This document shows, in pieces, positions 1 to 8,678 of a stretch of DNA of 64,000 bases. The notes under the pieces were generated by a model. The model did not search any database, was not told the origin of the DNA, and saw nothing but the letters and a program-made list of their open reading frames with translations. Position 1 is the first letter of the stretch; each line of letters begins with the position of its first letter. Made by a program: the position numbers and the translations under genes. This DNA is from Flavobacteriaceae bacterium (lineage in GTDB: Bacteria; Bacteroidota; Bacteroidia; Flavobacteriales; Flavobacteriaceae): assembly GCA_013373635.1 (NCBI GenBank), contig JABXHN010000019.1:124001-188000 (forward strand), read 5' to 3'.

Positions 1-2
1 CA

Positions 3-1034
3 TTAATATATGCGCCTGGAGACTATGCAGACACCGAAGAATTAATTGAGTTATGTAAAGTTGCATCAAAATATAACGGTCGGTATATATCTCATATAAG
101 AAACGAAGACAATCGAGTTATGGAGGCTTTAGATGAACTCATCACGATCGCTAAAGAAGCCAGTGTTCCAGCTGAAATCTACCACCTTAAAACCTCTAGA
201 AAACCCAATTGGCACATGCTCGATTCGGTAATCAAAGTAGTAAATGAGGCTCGTGAAAACGGGCTTCAAATTACAGCCGATATGTACACTTATAATGCGA
301 GCTCTACAGGACTTACTGGAGTAATGCCTACCTGGGTACAAGCAGGAGGTCACAAGGCTTGGATTGATCGAATGAAAAAACCAGAGATTCGAAAAAGACT
401 TTTTGCTGATATCAGAAAAGAACTCTCAGAACAAGAACCTGAAGGAATATTGATGGTCGGTTTTAAAAAGGATTCTATGGCTCAAATATACCAAGGTAAA
501 ACTATTGCACAGGCTGCCCAAATGAGAGGACAGTCTCCAGAGGAAACCATTGTTGATTTAATTATCGAAGACGACAATCGAATCCAATGCATCTACTTTA
601 GTATGAGTGAAGAAAACATTCAAAAGAAAATTCAGATTCCATGGGTATCCTTCTGTTCTGATGCGGGATCCTATTCCGATATCTCTAAAAACTTTAGAAC
701 ACACCCTAGAGCCTTTGGAAGCTTTATCCGTGTCTTAGGAAAATTCTCTAGAGATGAAGGACTCCTATCCTTGGAAGAAGCTGTTCGCAAACTAAGCGGG
801 TTGCCAGCTACAAATTTAGGATTGACCAACAGAGGGTTTTTAAAGGCTGGTTATGCTGCAGATATTGTCATATTTGATCCAAATACCGTAGCTGATCACG
901 CCACTTTTGAAGATCCGCTTCAGTTTGCCACTGGAGTCGACAAAGTGCTGGTTAATGGTGTTCTTGTCCTAGATCAAGGAGCGCATACCGGTAACTTTCC
1001 TGGAGTATTTGTCAAAGGATCAGGGGCCTTATAA
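3..1034 (+). CDS. N-acyl-D-amino-acid deacylase / D-aminoacylase family amidohydrolase, C-terminal part (5' end outside window)
   Basis: The reading frame is open from base 3, so the gene starts before the window and an internal ATG at 120 is not the true start. The visible part carries marks of the zinc amidohydrolase D-aminoacylase family: LIYAPG near the window start, HIRNED just before the internal ATG, EIYHLKTS, TADMYTYNASSTGL, a late SFCSDAGSYS segment holding the expected catalytic Asp, and the C-terminal GYAADIVIFDP strand of the composite beta-sandwich domain. Such enzymes hydrolyse N-acyl-D-amino acids or related amides such as D-amino-acid-containing peptides; substrate cannot be read from sequence. 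Any signal peptide would lie upstream of the window. The end is clear and a small membrane-protein gene follows 19 bp later on the same strand. Confidence 0.88.
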   Translation, partial: LIYAPGDYADTEELIELCKVASKYNGRYISHIRNEDNRVMEALDELITIAKEASVPAEIYHLKTSRKPNWHMLDSVIKVVNEARENGLQITADMYTYNASSTGLTGVMPTWVQAGGHKAWIDRMKKPEIRKRLFADIRKELSEQEPEGILMVGFKKDSMAQIYQGKTIAQAAQMRGQSPEETIVDLIIEDDNRIQCIYFSMSEENIQKKIQIPWVSFCSDAGSYSDISKNFRTHPRAFGSFIRVLGKFSRDEGLLSLEEAVRKLSGLPATNLGLTNRGFLKAGYAADIVIFDPNTVADHATFEDPLQFATGVDKVLVNGVLVLDQGAHTGNFPGVFVKGSGAL

Positions 1035-1053
1035 AGACCTAATTCTTACTTTT

Positions 1054-1314
1054 ATGAATTCGGCATTTAAAACAAACGAACGATGGAAAAAGAGATGGTT
1101 TACCATTGGGATGATATTGTTTATCCTTGGAACTATTGATCCATTGGAGGGGTCTCCTCTTCTTTTGACAGGAAGTTTTTTAATGGCTCGAATGAAATAC
1201 CTGTCAAAAGAAAATTATTGGAAACACTATAAACTCGGAGCTCTTTTAATAGCGATTGGATTTGTCAGTTTGCACATCTCTTCGTATTTAGGAGGGTTTG
1301 GTCCAGATGATTAA
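1054..1314 (+). CDS. Small predicted membrane protein, function unknown
   Basis: An 86-residue protein starting at the ATG at 1054. A longer frame from a TTG at 1009 would overlap the previous gene, and its extra residues look like read-through, so the ATG is preferred. It has two hydrophobic helices, about residues 15-42 (FTIGMILFILGTIDP and following) and 60-78 (LGALLIAIGFVSLHISSYLG), with a basic segment YLSKENYWKHYK between them and a basic N-terminus. I do not recognise a family. It lies 19 bp downstream of the deacylase and may be co-transcribed with it; nothing visible links the two functions. Confidence 0.6.
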   Translation: MNSAFKTNERWKKRWFTIGMILFILGTIDPLEGSPLLLTGSFLMARMKYLSKENYWKHYKLGALLIAIGFVSLHISSYLGGFGPDD

Positions 1315-1412
1315 TCTTGGTGGTGGTCCGTTTTTCTAGTACCATACCCATTAGGATGGTTGTTTTTTGTATTTTTCTTCTTCAAATGGGTATTCCGTAT
1401 CAATAGCAACTT

Positions 1413-2330
1413 ATGAAACAAGAATTAATAAAAGCTCAAAAAGAAAATTGTTTAAACTGTGGCTCTCCACTTCAAGGAACTTATTGTCACATGTGTGGAC
1501 AAAAGAGCAAGGACATTCAACTGAGTTTTTTTAAAATCCTAAAAAACTTCTTTGACGAGGTTACTTTTTTTGACAATAAAATCTTCGCTACCTTAAAACT
1601 ATTAGTATACCATCCTGCAAAACTTACTCAAGAGTATATCGATGGAAGGCGGATGAGTTATGTTCCTCCATTTAGAATATACCTGTTTTTGTCGTCAGTT
1701 TATTTCATTTTTGCAATAAGTAATCTTAAGGAAGGTATCGACAAGATCGCACTCAAAGACAACCCAGAATTGGTTAGTGTTATGAATGATTCTACACTGA
1801 CAAAGGATTTGGATCTCAAATTTGACCTTCAACAAAAGGACAGTATTCAGTTATCCAATGATGACTGGCTCAATAAAAAATGGAATGGAATTACAACTCA
1901 AATTAAAAATAACCCACAAGAGTCTCTAAATAAATTAACCACAGCTTTTTCTGAAAAGCTCCCTTATTTACTGTACCTCTCCTTACCAGCATTAGCCTTT
2001 TTTCTCTGGTTATTCTATTGGCGTAAAACAAAAAGTTATTACGTCAATCACTTTATATTCTCGCTCTATTTATTTTCTTCAGTTTTCTTCTATCTAATAA
2101 TGGAAAATATTGTTGAACTAGTCATTAATCTATTTAGGAGCACCCCTTTTAGCTTTGGCAACATCAACTTTATTCTCTTTGGAATCTTTCCTTTTACAGC
2201 GCTGTATTTATTCTACAAACAATCCCTTTTAAAAACACTTTTAAAATTTTTGTTGTTATCTATTTTTCTAAGCAGCTATATGTTTGTTTTACTGCTAATC
2301 TTGTTTGTCGCTTCGATCATTTCACTTTAG
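1413..2330 (+). CDS. DUF3667 domain-containing integral membrane protein
   Basis: A 305-residue protein that opens with a zinc-ribbon motif, CxxC-x8-CxxC at Cys13, Cys16, Cys25 and Cys28 (CLNCGSPLQGTYCHMCGQ), followed by an amphipathic linker and FxDN and HPAKLTQEYIDGRR motifs. That combination is the hallmark of the DUF3667 family, common in Bacteroidota and of unknown function. Hydrophobic helices lie at about 90-105 and then several from 185 to the C-terminus, so it is an inner-membrane protein with a cytoplasmic zinc finger; the acidic 106-180 region probably forms a loop domain. It converges on the DUF3472 gene with only 28 bp between the stops, and I see no clear terminator there. Confidence 0.85.
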   Translation: MKQELIKAQKENCLNCGSPLQGTYCHMCGQKSKDIQLSFFKILKNFFDEVTFFDNKIFATLKLLVYHPAKLTQEYIDGRRMSYVPPFRIYLFLSSVYFIFAISNLKEGIDKIALKDNPELVSVMNDSTLTKDLDLKFDLQQKDSIQLSNDDWLNKKWNGITTQIKNNPQESLNKLTTAFSEKLPYLLYLSLPALAFFLWLFYWRKTKSYYVNHFIFSLYLFSSVFFYLIMENIVELVINLFRSTPFSFGNINFILFGIFPFTALYLFYKQSLLKTLLKFLLLSIFLSSYMFVLLLILFVASIISL

Positions 2331-2358
2331 ATAGCTTGTAAATATATAGTTAGATTAG

Positions 2359-3651
2359 TTATGGCAGTAGGTCAAAATCAATGACAGGAGCTTCACCTTG
2401 GTCTTGACCAATGGATGCATCTACGACACTGTAATCATTAAAAAAGCCACAGTGTTGTAAGTAATAGCGGCCTGATTCAACACCTCCTTTATAATCCAAA
2501 CGATAGGCTCTTCTTCCAATATCATCAGTCGTAAAAATAGCCTTGTTGAGATCGTGCCAATTTCCCTGAGTATCTCTTGCCCAAAGCTGATGATAATATG
2601 CCTTTCTAGTTTCATATCCCTTTTCAGGATTGAAATTTTCCAAAAACGAATAGGGATGTGTATACCAGGTATTGGTTTGAGGTCTTAGGAAGCTTGCAAT
2701 CAATTTCCACTGGTCTATCTCGGGGTCTTTAAAATAAGCCGTATAGATTGTATTTCCATTTCCATCGGGCTCCACTGAATTTAAAAACTGATAACTCACT
2801 CCTGCCTTCCAGGGATACACTAAATAGCTCTGCCCCCCAGAGCCTTCGTTTCCAAATTCACCAACGTAGACCTCTTCCCCTGCTTTCAGTAGTTTAATTC
2901 GTTGATCTTCGGGTATGTCATTAGGATTTTGAGTATTGTAGGGACTCCAAACTGAAAATAGAATCCTGCGTTCTGTATCTGAATTCACTTGCATTCCAAA
3001 ATAACCTTCTCCAAAACCATTGGCCATGGCATAAGTTCCTAACTGATCATAATCTTCTGGAACCTCTACCTGAGAAAACATCCATTTGATATCGGTATTT
3101 TCTGGAAATTGATAGGAAAGGTGAACAGAAGGTCCTCTTCTACCCCAATAGAATCTATTTTGAAGATTATCTCTAACAAAATTTAAATCCAATAACTCAT
3201 TAGAGTATATTTTTAGATTGAGTAATTCAGAAAATACAGCTGCAGTTTCCAATCCTTGAAGTGAGATTGAATTGTAACCTTTTTTGAGGGTATGCACTCC
3301 AATATTAATCTCTCGTTCACTGGGAGCTACCTCAATATCAAAAAATTGATGATTAAAAGAAGCTCTGTATTTGATTGGATCTAAATGTGCTAAAATTGGA
3401 AAGGTGAATTTACATTCGACTTCCTTATTAGCATAAAAATAGACAGTTAATTCCTTATCAGTCCCTGTCCATGAAATAACCCCTTCTGGAATAATCGATA
3501 AATTACCCAAACCAGAAGTCGTAAACGAATTACCTCCCAGGGGAATCAATTCGCTATATATGTATTCTCTTTTAATTTCATCTTGAGGGTCGATGGTATT
3601 TGACTGACATGCAAGACACAAGAATGCTATCATTAGAATCATAGTTCTCAT
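2359..3651 (-). CDS. DUF5077/DUF3472 lipoprotein
   Basis: A 430-residue lipoprotein: the signal peptide ends in a lipobox with Cys15 (FLCLAC). Residues of about 25-145 form a beta-rich N-terminal domain of the DUF5077 type, and from about 160 to 420 there is the DUF3472 domain, recognised by RGPSVHLSYQFP, a MANGFGEGYFGMQVNS stretch, ILFSVWSPYNTQNP, GGQSYLVYPW, and the final GGVESGRYYLQHCGFF. DUF3472 proteins are secreted, often sit near polysaccharide-degradation genes and are thought to bind or process glycans, but the activity is not established. It is a single-gene unit on the minus strand, divergent from the PhnA-like gene. Confidence 0.82.
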   Translation of the reverse strand: MRTMILMIAFLCLACQSNTIDPQDEIKREYIYSELIPLGGNSFTTSGLGNLSIIPEGVISWTGTDKELTVYFYANKEVECKFTFPILAHLDPIKYRASFNHQFFDIEVAPSEREINIGVHTLKKGYNSISLQGLETAAVFSELLNLKIYSNELLDLNFVRDNLQNRFYWGRRGPSVHLSYQFPENTDIKWMFSQVEVPEDYDQLGTYAMANGFGEGYFGMQVNSDTERRILFSVWSPYNTQNPNDIPEDQRIKLLKAGEEVYVGEFGNEGSGGQSYLVYPWKAGVSYQFLNSVEPDGNGNTIYTAYFKDPEIDQWKLIASFLRPQTNTWYTHPYSFLENFNPEKGYETRKAYYHQLWARDTQGNWHDLNKAIFTTDDIGRRAYRLDYKGGVESGRYYLQHCGFFNDYSVVDASIGQDQGEAPVIDFDLLP

Positions 3652-3742
3652 CGAGTATCATTTTAGGTTCTTAAATTAAAATTACAAAACATTCTATGAC
3701 ATAAGACTTAACAACTTATTAAAATTTCAACTGTGGAATTGT

Positions 3743-3750
3743 TACATTTG
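3743..3750 (+). promoter_or_regulatory. Bacteroidota -7 box TACATTTG for the PhnA-like gene
   Basis: TACATTTG is an exact match to the TAnnTTTG -7 element of Bacteroidota housekeeping promoters and lies 16 bp before the ATG at 3767. A convincing -33 TTG is not visible at the usual distance, so this rests on the -7 box alone. Confidence 0.45.
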
Positions 3751-3766
3751 ACAAAATTTTTCAATT

Positions 3767-4339
3767 ATGAGTTTATTAAAAGAACTAGAATCCAGAGCAA
3801 ATAACTGTTGTGAATTATGTGGTGCTACTGAGAACCTAGAAGCCTACCAAGTACCATCTTCACCAAGTGAAGGTGCGGCAACATCTATCTTAGCTTGTAA
3901 GACTTGTGTTTCAGATTTTGATGCTGAAAATAAGGATGTTAACCACTGGAGATGTTTAAATGATTCCATGTGGAGCGCCGTTCCTGCAGTTCAAGTAATG
4001 GCCTGGAGAATGCTCAACAGAGTTCAAGAAGATTGGACAAGAGATTTGCTCGATATGATGTATATGGAGGAGGACACTAGAACCTGGGCAGAAGCTGCAG
4101 GTGACGGTGAACAAAAAGAAGATGCTGTGATTCACAGAGATGTCAATGGAGTGCAACTTCAAGCTGGAGATTCTGTAGTTCTCATTAAGGATTTAAAAGT
4201 TAAGGGATCTAGTATGGTCGCTAAACAAGGAACTGCTGTGAGAAGAATTTCTTTAGATCCAGAAAACGAAAACTATATCGAAGGAAAAGTAGATGGACAA
4301 CATATAGTGATCATCACTCAATACGTCAAGAAGCTGTAA
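3767..4339 (+). CDS. PhnA (YjdM-like) domain protein with N-terminal zinc ribbon
   Basis: A 190-residue cytoplasmic protein. The N-terminus carries a zinc-ribbon pair, Cys15-x2-Cys18 (CELCGA) and Cys44-x2-Cys47 (CKTC). The C-terminal domain, about residues 120-190, has the PhnA signature DVNGVQLQAGDSVVLIKDLKVKGSS followed by KQGTAVRRI and the closing GKVDGQHIVIITQYVKKL. The family was named for phosphonate utilisation, but this activity is not supported for most members and no phosphonate genes are nearby, so no metabolic role is claimed. A strong bidirectional hairpin follows directly and separates it from the convergent ferredoxin gene. Confidence 0.85.
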   Translation: MSLLKELESRANNCCELCGATENLEAYQVPSSPSEGAATSILACKTCVSDFDAENKDVNHWRCLNDSMWSAVPAVQVMAWRMLNRVQEDWTRDLLDMMYMEEDTRTWAEAAGDGEQKEDAVIHRDVNGVQLQAGDSVVLIKDLKVKGSSMVAKQGTAVRRISLDPENENYIEGKVDGQHIVIITQYVKKL

Positions 4340-4355
4340 GCAAAATGAATTTAAT

Positions 4356-4383
4356 AAAAAAGGGCCATAAGAGGCCCTTTTTT
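4356..4383. terminator. Bidirectional rho-independent terminator between phnA-like and ferredoxin genes
   Basis: The hairpin AGGGCC-ataaga-GGCCCT is flanked by A-runs on the left and T-runs on the right, so it can terminate transcripts in both directions. It lies between two convergent genes. Confidence 0.85.
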
Positions 4384-4405
4384 ATTAATGAAATTTAAGA
4401 ATAAC

Positions 4406-4759
4406 TTATTCTCCGTGTAACCAAGCTTTCTTAGCGAGTAATTCATCTTCAGATTCCTCGTGATTATCATCTGGCACACAACAATCAACTGGACATACAG
4501 AAGCACATTGAGGTTCATCGTGGAATCCTTTACACTCTGTACACTTATCAGATACAATAAAATAAAATTCATCTGATATTGGTTCATTTGATTCATCTGC
4601 ATCTACTTCTTTTCCAGAACCTGGAACAGTAACCATACCACTAAGAGCAGTTTCATCAGAATAAGACCATTCGCTATCTGGTTCGTATATTGCATTGTTT
4701 GGACACTCTGAAATACAAGCATCACAGTTAATACATTCGTCTGTAATAATAATAGCCAT
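4406..4759 (-). CDS. 8Fe (2x[4Fe-4S]) ferredoxin, Allochromatium-type
   Basis: A 117-residue soluble electron carrier. The first cluster motif is Cys9-x2-Cys12-x2-Cys15-x3-Cys19-Pro (CINCDACISECP). The second is Cys73-x2-Cys76-x8-Cys85-x3-Cys89-Pro; the longer eight-residue gap is typical of Alvin-type ferredoxins with very low potential. Between the motifs lies an acidic insertion of about 50 residues, and VDCCVPD follows the second motif. It is divergently transcribed from korA with a 176-bp gap, so it is the obvious electron acceptor or donor for the 2-oxoacid oxidoreductase. That partnership is inferred from position and family knowledge. Confidence 0.92.
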   Translation of the reverse strand: MAIIITDECINCDACISECPNNAIYEPDSEWSYSDETALSGMVTVPGSGKEVDADESNEPISDEFYFIVSDKCTECKGFHDEPQCASVCPVDCCVPDDNHEESEDELLAKKAWLHGE

Positions 4760-4853
4760 AGAAAATATTTTGAATCAAAAATACAGATTAAATCAACAAA
4801 ATGTAGTAATTGTAATTTATTTTTTTTAATTCCTATAATTTCGATAGGTTTTA

Positions 4854-4909
4854 TATATTTGCATTTGATTCTTAAATTAATGTATTTAAGAAAACTATAT
4901 GTAATTTTG
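4854..4909 (+). promoter_or_regulatory. Candidate -7 boxes upstream of korA
   Basis: Two exact TAnnTTTG matches lie in the divergent gap: TATATTTG at 4854-4861 and TAATTTTG at 4902-4909, the latter 26 bp before the korA ATG. Neither has an obvious TTG at 18-20 bp upstream, so either or both may be used. Confidence 0.35.
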
Positions 4910-4935
4910 ACTTTCATTTATAATTATTTATCAAA

Positions 4936-6783
4936 ATGAACACTAACAAGACAAATGAAGTAGAATCTGTTGTAATCCGATTTGTTGGGGATTCCGGTGA
5001 TGGGATGCAGCTTACCGGCTCACAGTTCACGGACACTGCTGCGATGCTGGGTAATGATATTGCAACATTTCCAAACTATCCAGCAGAAATTAGAGCTCCT
5101 CAAGGAAGTCTTTATGGTGTATCTGGGTTTCAAGTACAGATCGGGAGTGTTGAAATTAATACTCCTGGTGATGAACTTGATCTTTTAGTAGCTATGAATC
5201 CAGCTGGATTAAAAACAAACTTAGCCTCTTTAAAACCAGGCCATACTCTCATTGTTGATAGTGATTCGTTTAACTCAAAAAATCTTCAAAAAGCTGGATA
5301 TACCTCCAATCCTTTGGAAGATGGCAGTCTGAATAACTACCGACTCCTCGAGGTTCAAATGACCACCCTTACAAAAGGGGCCGTAAAAGACGTCGAAGGA
5401 TTGGATAATAAAACCATCACTCGATCCAAGAATATGTTTGCTCTTGGGATGGTCTATTGGATGTATCATCGATCTACAGCATATACCATCAACTTTTTTA
5501 ATAAAAAATTTAAAAACCATCCTCATTTAATTGAAGCCAACACAAAAGTTTTAAAGGCTGGCTATAATTATGCCGACACCCTTCAATTAATTTCAAACAC
5601 CTACAAAGTTGCTCCGGCTAAAATGGAGAAAGGAACTTATAGGATCATTATGGGAAATACGGCTTTGGCGTGGGGATTTTTAGCAGCAGCTGAACGATCT
5701 AAATTAAATTTATTTTTAGGATCCTATCCTATAACCCCCGCTTCGGATATCTTACATGAGCTTTCAAAGCACAGACATTTTGGAGTTACAACCTTTCAAG
5801 CAGAGGATGAAATCGCAGGAATCACATCTGCCATAGGTGCTTCATTTGCTGGAAAACTTGCGATTACTACAACTTCAGGTCCTGGTTTAGCGCTCAAAGG
5901 AGAAGCGTTAGGATTGGCTGTAATGACAGAGTTGCCATTGGTGGTTGTCAATGTTCAAAGAGGAGGGCCTTCAACAGGTTTACCGACGAAGACAGAACAG
6001 TCCGACTTACTTCAAGCAATGTATGGTAGAAATGGAGAAAGCCCTGTCATTGTAATTGCAGCGAGTACTCCCTCTAATTGCTTTGATTATGCTTATGAAG
6101 CTTCAAGAATCGCCATTGAACATATGACACCTGTAATTTTATTAAGTGATGGATACATTGCTAATGGAACAGGTCCTTGGAAAATTAAAAAGTCTATTGA
6201 GTTAGATGAAATTACTCCACGATTCATACAAGCAGACCAAATTCCTGAACAGTGGCATCCCTATCAAAGAGATGAAAGCAACCTTGCGAGAGATTGGGCT
6301 TTACCTGGGCTCAAAGGATTTGAACATCGAATCGGAGGTCTTGAAAAAGACTTAAACTCAGGAAATGTTTCCTATGATCCGATAAATCATGAAAAAATAA
6401 CCAAAATCAGGGCTGCCAAAATTGAATTAGTAAAAAATAAAATTCCACACTTAGACTTGAAATTTAATTCTTCTGGAGCTCTACTTGTGGTTGGATGGGG
6501 AGGTACTTATGGATCATTGTTTTCTGCTGTTAAAGATCTTGTAAATGAAGAAGACTCTATTGGATTTGTTCACTTTAACTATATTAATCCCATGCCCTCA
6601 AATACAGAGGCTGTTCTTCGACAATTTAAAACTATTTTGGTTTGTGAACTAAACAATGGCCAACTATCTTACTTACTCCAATCAAGATTTGAAGGTTTAA
6701 ATATCAAGCAATACAATAAGATTCAAGGTTTGCCCTTTAGCAAGTCGGAACTGAAACATGAATTTAAAAAATACCTCAATTAA
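4936..6783 (+). CDS. korA: 2-oxoacid:ferredoxin oxidoreductase (2-oxoglutarate synthase) subunit alpha, gamma-alpha fusion
   Basis: A 615-residue fusion of the gamma and alpha domains of the 2-oxoacid:ferredoxin oxidoreductase family. Residues 10-215 are the gamma domain (FVGDSGDGMQLTGSQFTDTA, then FPNYPAEIRAPQGSLYGVSG). Residues 235-615 are the alpha domain, with SYPITPAS at 263-270, TSGPGLALKGE at 313-323 and QRGGPSTGLPTKTEQSDLL at 341-359. With the beta subunit it interconverts a 2-oxoacid plus CoA with acyl-CoA, CO2 and reduced ferredoxin, in the cytoplasm. The GDGMQLTG gamma domain and two-subunit layout fit the 2-oxoglutarate type best; pyruvate cannot be excluded. The stop is 2 bp before the korB start, so the two are translationally linked, and a ferredoxin gene lies divergently upstream. 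Confidence 0.93.
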   Translation: MNTNKTNEVESVVIRFVGDSGDGMQLTGSQFTDTAAMLGNDIATFPNYPAEIRAPQGSLYGVSGFQVQIGSVEINTPGDELDLLVAMNPAGLKTNLASLKPGHTLIVDSDSFNSKNLQKAGYTSNPLEDGSLNNYRLLEVQMTTLTKGAVKDVEGLDNKTITRSKNMFALGMVYWMYHRSTAYTINFFNKKFKNHPHLIEANTKVLKAGYNYADTLQLISNTYKVAPAKMEKGTYRIIMGNTALAWGFLAAAERSKLNLFLGSYPITPASDILHELSKHRHFGVTTFQAEDEIAGITSAIGASFAGKLAITTTSGPGLALKGEALGLAVMTELPLVVVNVQRGGPSTGLPTKTEQSDLLQAMYGRNGESPVIVIAASTPSNCFDYAYEASRIAIEHMTPVILLSDGYIANGTGPWKIKKSIELDEITPRFIQADQIPEQWHPYQRDESNLARDWALPGLKGFEHRIGGLEKDLNSGNVSYDPINHEKITKIRAAKIELVKNKIPHLDLKFNSSGALLVVGWGGTYGSLFSAVKDLVNEEDSIGFVHFNYINPMPSNTEAVLRQFKTILVCELNNGQLSYLLQSRFEGLNIKQYNKIQGLPFSKSELKHEFKKYLN

Positions 6784-6785
6784 TT

Positions 6786-7796
6786 ATGGAAGCTCTTACA
6801 GAAAAATATAGCTACAAAGATTTTGCAAGTGATCAAGAGGTCCGATGGTGTCCAGGCTGTGATGATTATGTCATCTTACGAGCCATGCAAAAAGCACTTC
6901 CTGAGATTGGTGTATCTAGAGAAAATATCGTATTTGTTTCAGGGATTGGTTGCTCCTCCAGATTCCCATACTACATGAACACCTATGGAATTCATTCCAT
7001 TCACGGAAGAGCACCAGCCGTAGCGACAGGTGTCAAACTTGCAAATGAAAATTTAAGTGTTTGGATCATCACAGGTGATGGCGATTCAATGGCTATTGGA
7101 GGAAACCATTTTATACACTTGTTGAGAAGAAACATCAACCTCAATATCGTGTTGTTTAACAATGAAATTTACGGTCTTACTAAGGGTCAATTTTCTCCAA
7201 CTTCGAGCGTCGGATTAAAAACCAAATCTTCCCCCTATGGAAATGAACAACCTCCTTTCTCAGCCGGAGAATTGGCACTTGGAGCGAGAGGAAAATTTTA
7301 TGCACGTGTTGCAGGAAATAACCCAAAAGAGATGGAAGACATCTTTATCCAATCTGAACAATTTAAAGGGACCGCTTTAATTGAGGTCCTTCAAAATTGC
7401 GTGATTTTCAACAATGGATGTTTCTCAAAATATACCGACAAAAACAACAAAGAGAACCAACAATTATATGTTGAACATGGAAAACCAATGATATTTGGGA
7501 AAGAAAAAAATAAAGGGATTCGATTGAAAGGACTTCAATTAGAGGTCGTTACGATTGGCGAGAATGGGGTTACAGAAAACGATTTATTAGTGCACGATGC
7601 GAAAATAGAAGATCCGACCTTACATTTAATGTTAATTCGTCTCAGTGCTCCAATAGTCACAGGAGTGATTCGAGCTGTTACCTCTACAACCCTAGAGGAC
7701 AGCATGAACGAAGTGACTGAAAATGTAAAAAAGTCATCACATTTTAATAGTGTAGATGACCTATTTTTTTCAGGCGAAACTTATGAAGTTAATTAA
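6786..7796 (+). CDS. korB: 2-oxoacid:ferredoxin oxidoreductase (2-oxoglutarate synthase) subunit beta
   Basis: A 336-residue thiamine-diphosphate-binding beta subunit. Visible motifs are WCPGC at 21-25, GIGCSSRFPYYMNTYG near 54-68, HGRAPAVATG at 73-82, and the ThDP signature GDGDSMAIGGNH at 97-108 completed by NN at 125-126 before EIYGLTKGQFSPTS. The short length and the CPGC/GCSSR motifs fit the 2-oxoglutarate or general 2-oxoacid class rather than single-chain pyruvate enzymes. It follows korA with a 2-bp spacer. The product holds the proximal iron-sulfur cluster and thiamine cofactor of the complex and passes electrons to ferredoxin. A convergent zinc-ribbon gene lies 31 bp beyond its stop. 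Confidence 0.93.
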   Translation: MEALTEKYSYKDFASDQEVRWCPGCDDYVILRAMQKALPEIGVSRENIVFVSGIGCSSRFPYYMNTYGIHSIHGRAPAVATGVKLANENLSVWIITGDGDSMAIGGNHFIHLLRRNINLNIVLFNNEIYGLTKGQFSPTSSVGLKTKSSPYGNEQPPFSAGELALGARGKFYARVAGNNPKEMEDIFIQSEQFKGTALIEVLQNCVIFNNGCFSKYTDKNNKENQQLYVEHGKPMIFGKEKNKGIRLKGLQLEVVTIGENGVTENDLLVHDAKIEDPTLHLMLIRLSAPIVTGVIRAVTSTTLEDSMNEVTENVKKSSHFNSVDDLFFSGETYEVN

Positions 7797-7827
7797 TAAC
7801 TCATAGAAAAAGATCAAGGCTGCGATT

Positions 7828-8019
7828 TTATATCGTACAACTCATATCTTGTCCACAACACATCGGGGATTTTATTTTTCCTTCACATGTAGGACATTTT
7901 GACACCTGAACCTGTCGACCATCTGCAGTGGTAATCGAATCATTTACTAAAGGTTCATTACATTTTGCACAGGTTGCGTTGACCGACATCCCACACACAT
8001 TACATTCATATGTTGCCAT
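7828..8019 (-). CDS. Small double zinc-ribbon protein
   Basis: A 63-residue protein with two cysteine sets: CxxC at Cys6/Cys9, CxxC at Cys17/Cys20, then CPTC at Cys42/Cys45 and a CC pair at 54/55 in SPMCCGQDM. The spacing suggests two rubredoxin- or ribbon-like metal sites, most likely zinc. It has no membrane segment. Homologues of this size occur in Bacteroidota, but I do not know a proven function. It is a single gene on the minus strand between korB and a PepSY-type membrane protein. Confidence 0.75.
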   Translation of the reverse strand: MATYECNVCGMSVNATCAKCNEPLVNDSITTADGRQVQVSKCPTCEGKIKSPMCCGQDMSCTI

Positions 8020-8101
8020 AATTAATTTTTTTTCAATTTAATGATTCTTATTTATACATCACAATGATTCCTTGTTTTTTGTGATTAAATCATTTGACGG
8101 T

Positions 8102-8620
8102 TTATACAAATACCATAATAATCAATAATACCGCTCCTGCCAAGCTAAAATACAAGCCCTTTTTAAAAACTGAAGTTGATGGCATAAACATCCAAAAAGA
8201 GGAGAGTGCAAAAAACACTAGAGAGATTCCAAAGAAAATATTGAAATAGTACAACGGACTATCAACTGTTGCTTTGTGCATATGTTCTATTTTGTCAAGA
8301 AGATAGGGAAGCTCTGCTTTCTCATAAGATACCGCTCCAGTTGAAACATCATAAGTTCCCGTTTTGTTAAAGTGAATAATATTCCCTTCTGTTTTATCTA
8401 CAAAAACTCTTGTTCGAAGCGCTTTACCGATATCTTCTCCTTTTAAATTAGGGTCGATGGTCATTTCAACTTGAGTTACTTTTTTAAAGGTATTGGTGTT
8501 TCTATAGACCATGATTATTCCACTAAGACCATAAACCAGCATTATTCCGGCTAAGAAAAATCCTAAATAACGGTGATAAATTCTGATTTTGTTGGAAGCG
8601 TTTCTTGAATTGAGTTTCAT
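8102..8620 (-). CDS. PepSY-associated transmembrane-helix protein
   Basis: About 172 residues from the ATG at 8620 (MKLNSRNASNKIRIYHRYLG). The frame extends 14 codons upstream to 8662, but that segment is AT-rich and unlike the family start. The N-terminal helix with IYHRYLGFFLAGIMLVYGLSGIIMVYR is the PepSY_TM signature; a soluble periplasmic segment of about 75 residues follows, then two more helices ending at the C-terminus. Relatives accompany iron or siderophore uptake as inner-membrane reductases or transporters, yet this protein is short and lacks an obvious haem-ligand set beyond His residues. TCTAATTAGA, a 10-bp palindrome, sits about 19 bp before the start. Confidence 0.7.
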   Translation of the reverse strand: MKLNSRNASNKIRIYHRYLGFFLAGIMLVYGLSGIIMVYRNTNTFKKVTQVEMTIDPNLKGEDIGKALRTRVFVDKTEGNIIHFNKTGTYDVSTGAVSYEKAELPYLLDKIEHMHKATVDSPLYYFNIFFGISLVFFALSSFWMFMPSTSVFKKGLYFSLAGAVLLIIMVFV

Positions 8621-8678
8621 TGTTTTTAAATATTTATTTCTAATTAGATACCTAAAATACATAAAGGTTTAATATCCC

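Noticed and set aside
4351-4917. Two additional minus-strand reading frames around the ferredoxin gene
   Set aside because: They overlap the ferredoxin in other frames, have biased, low-complexity translations and no family motif.
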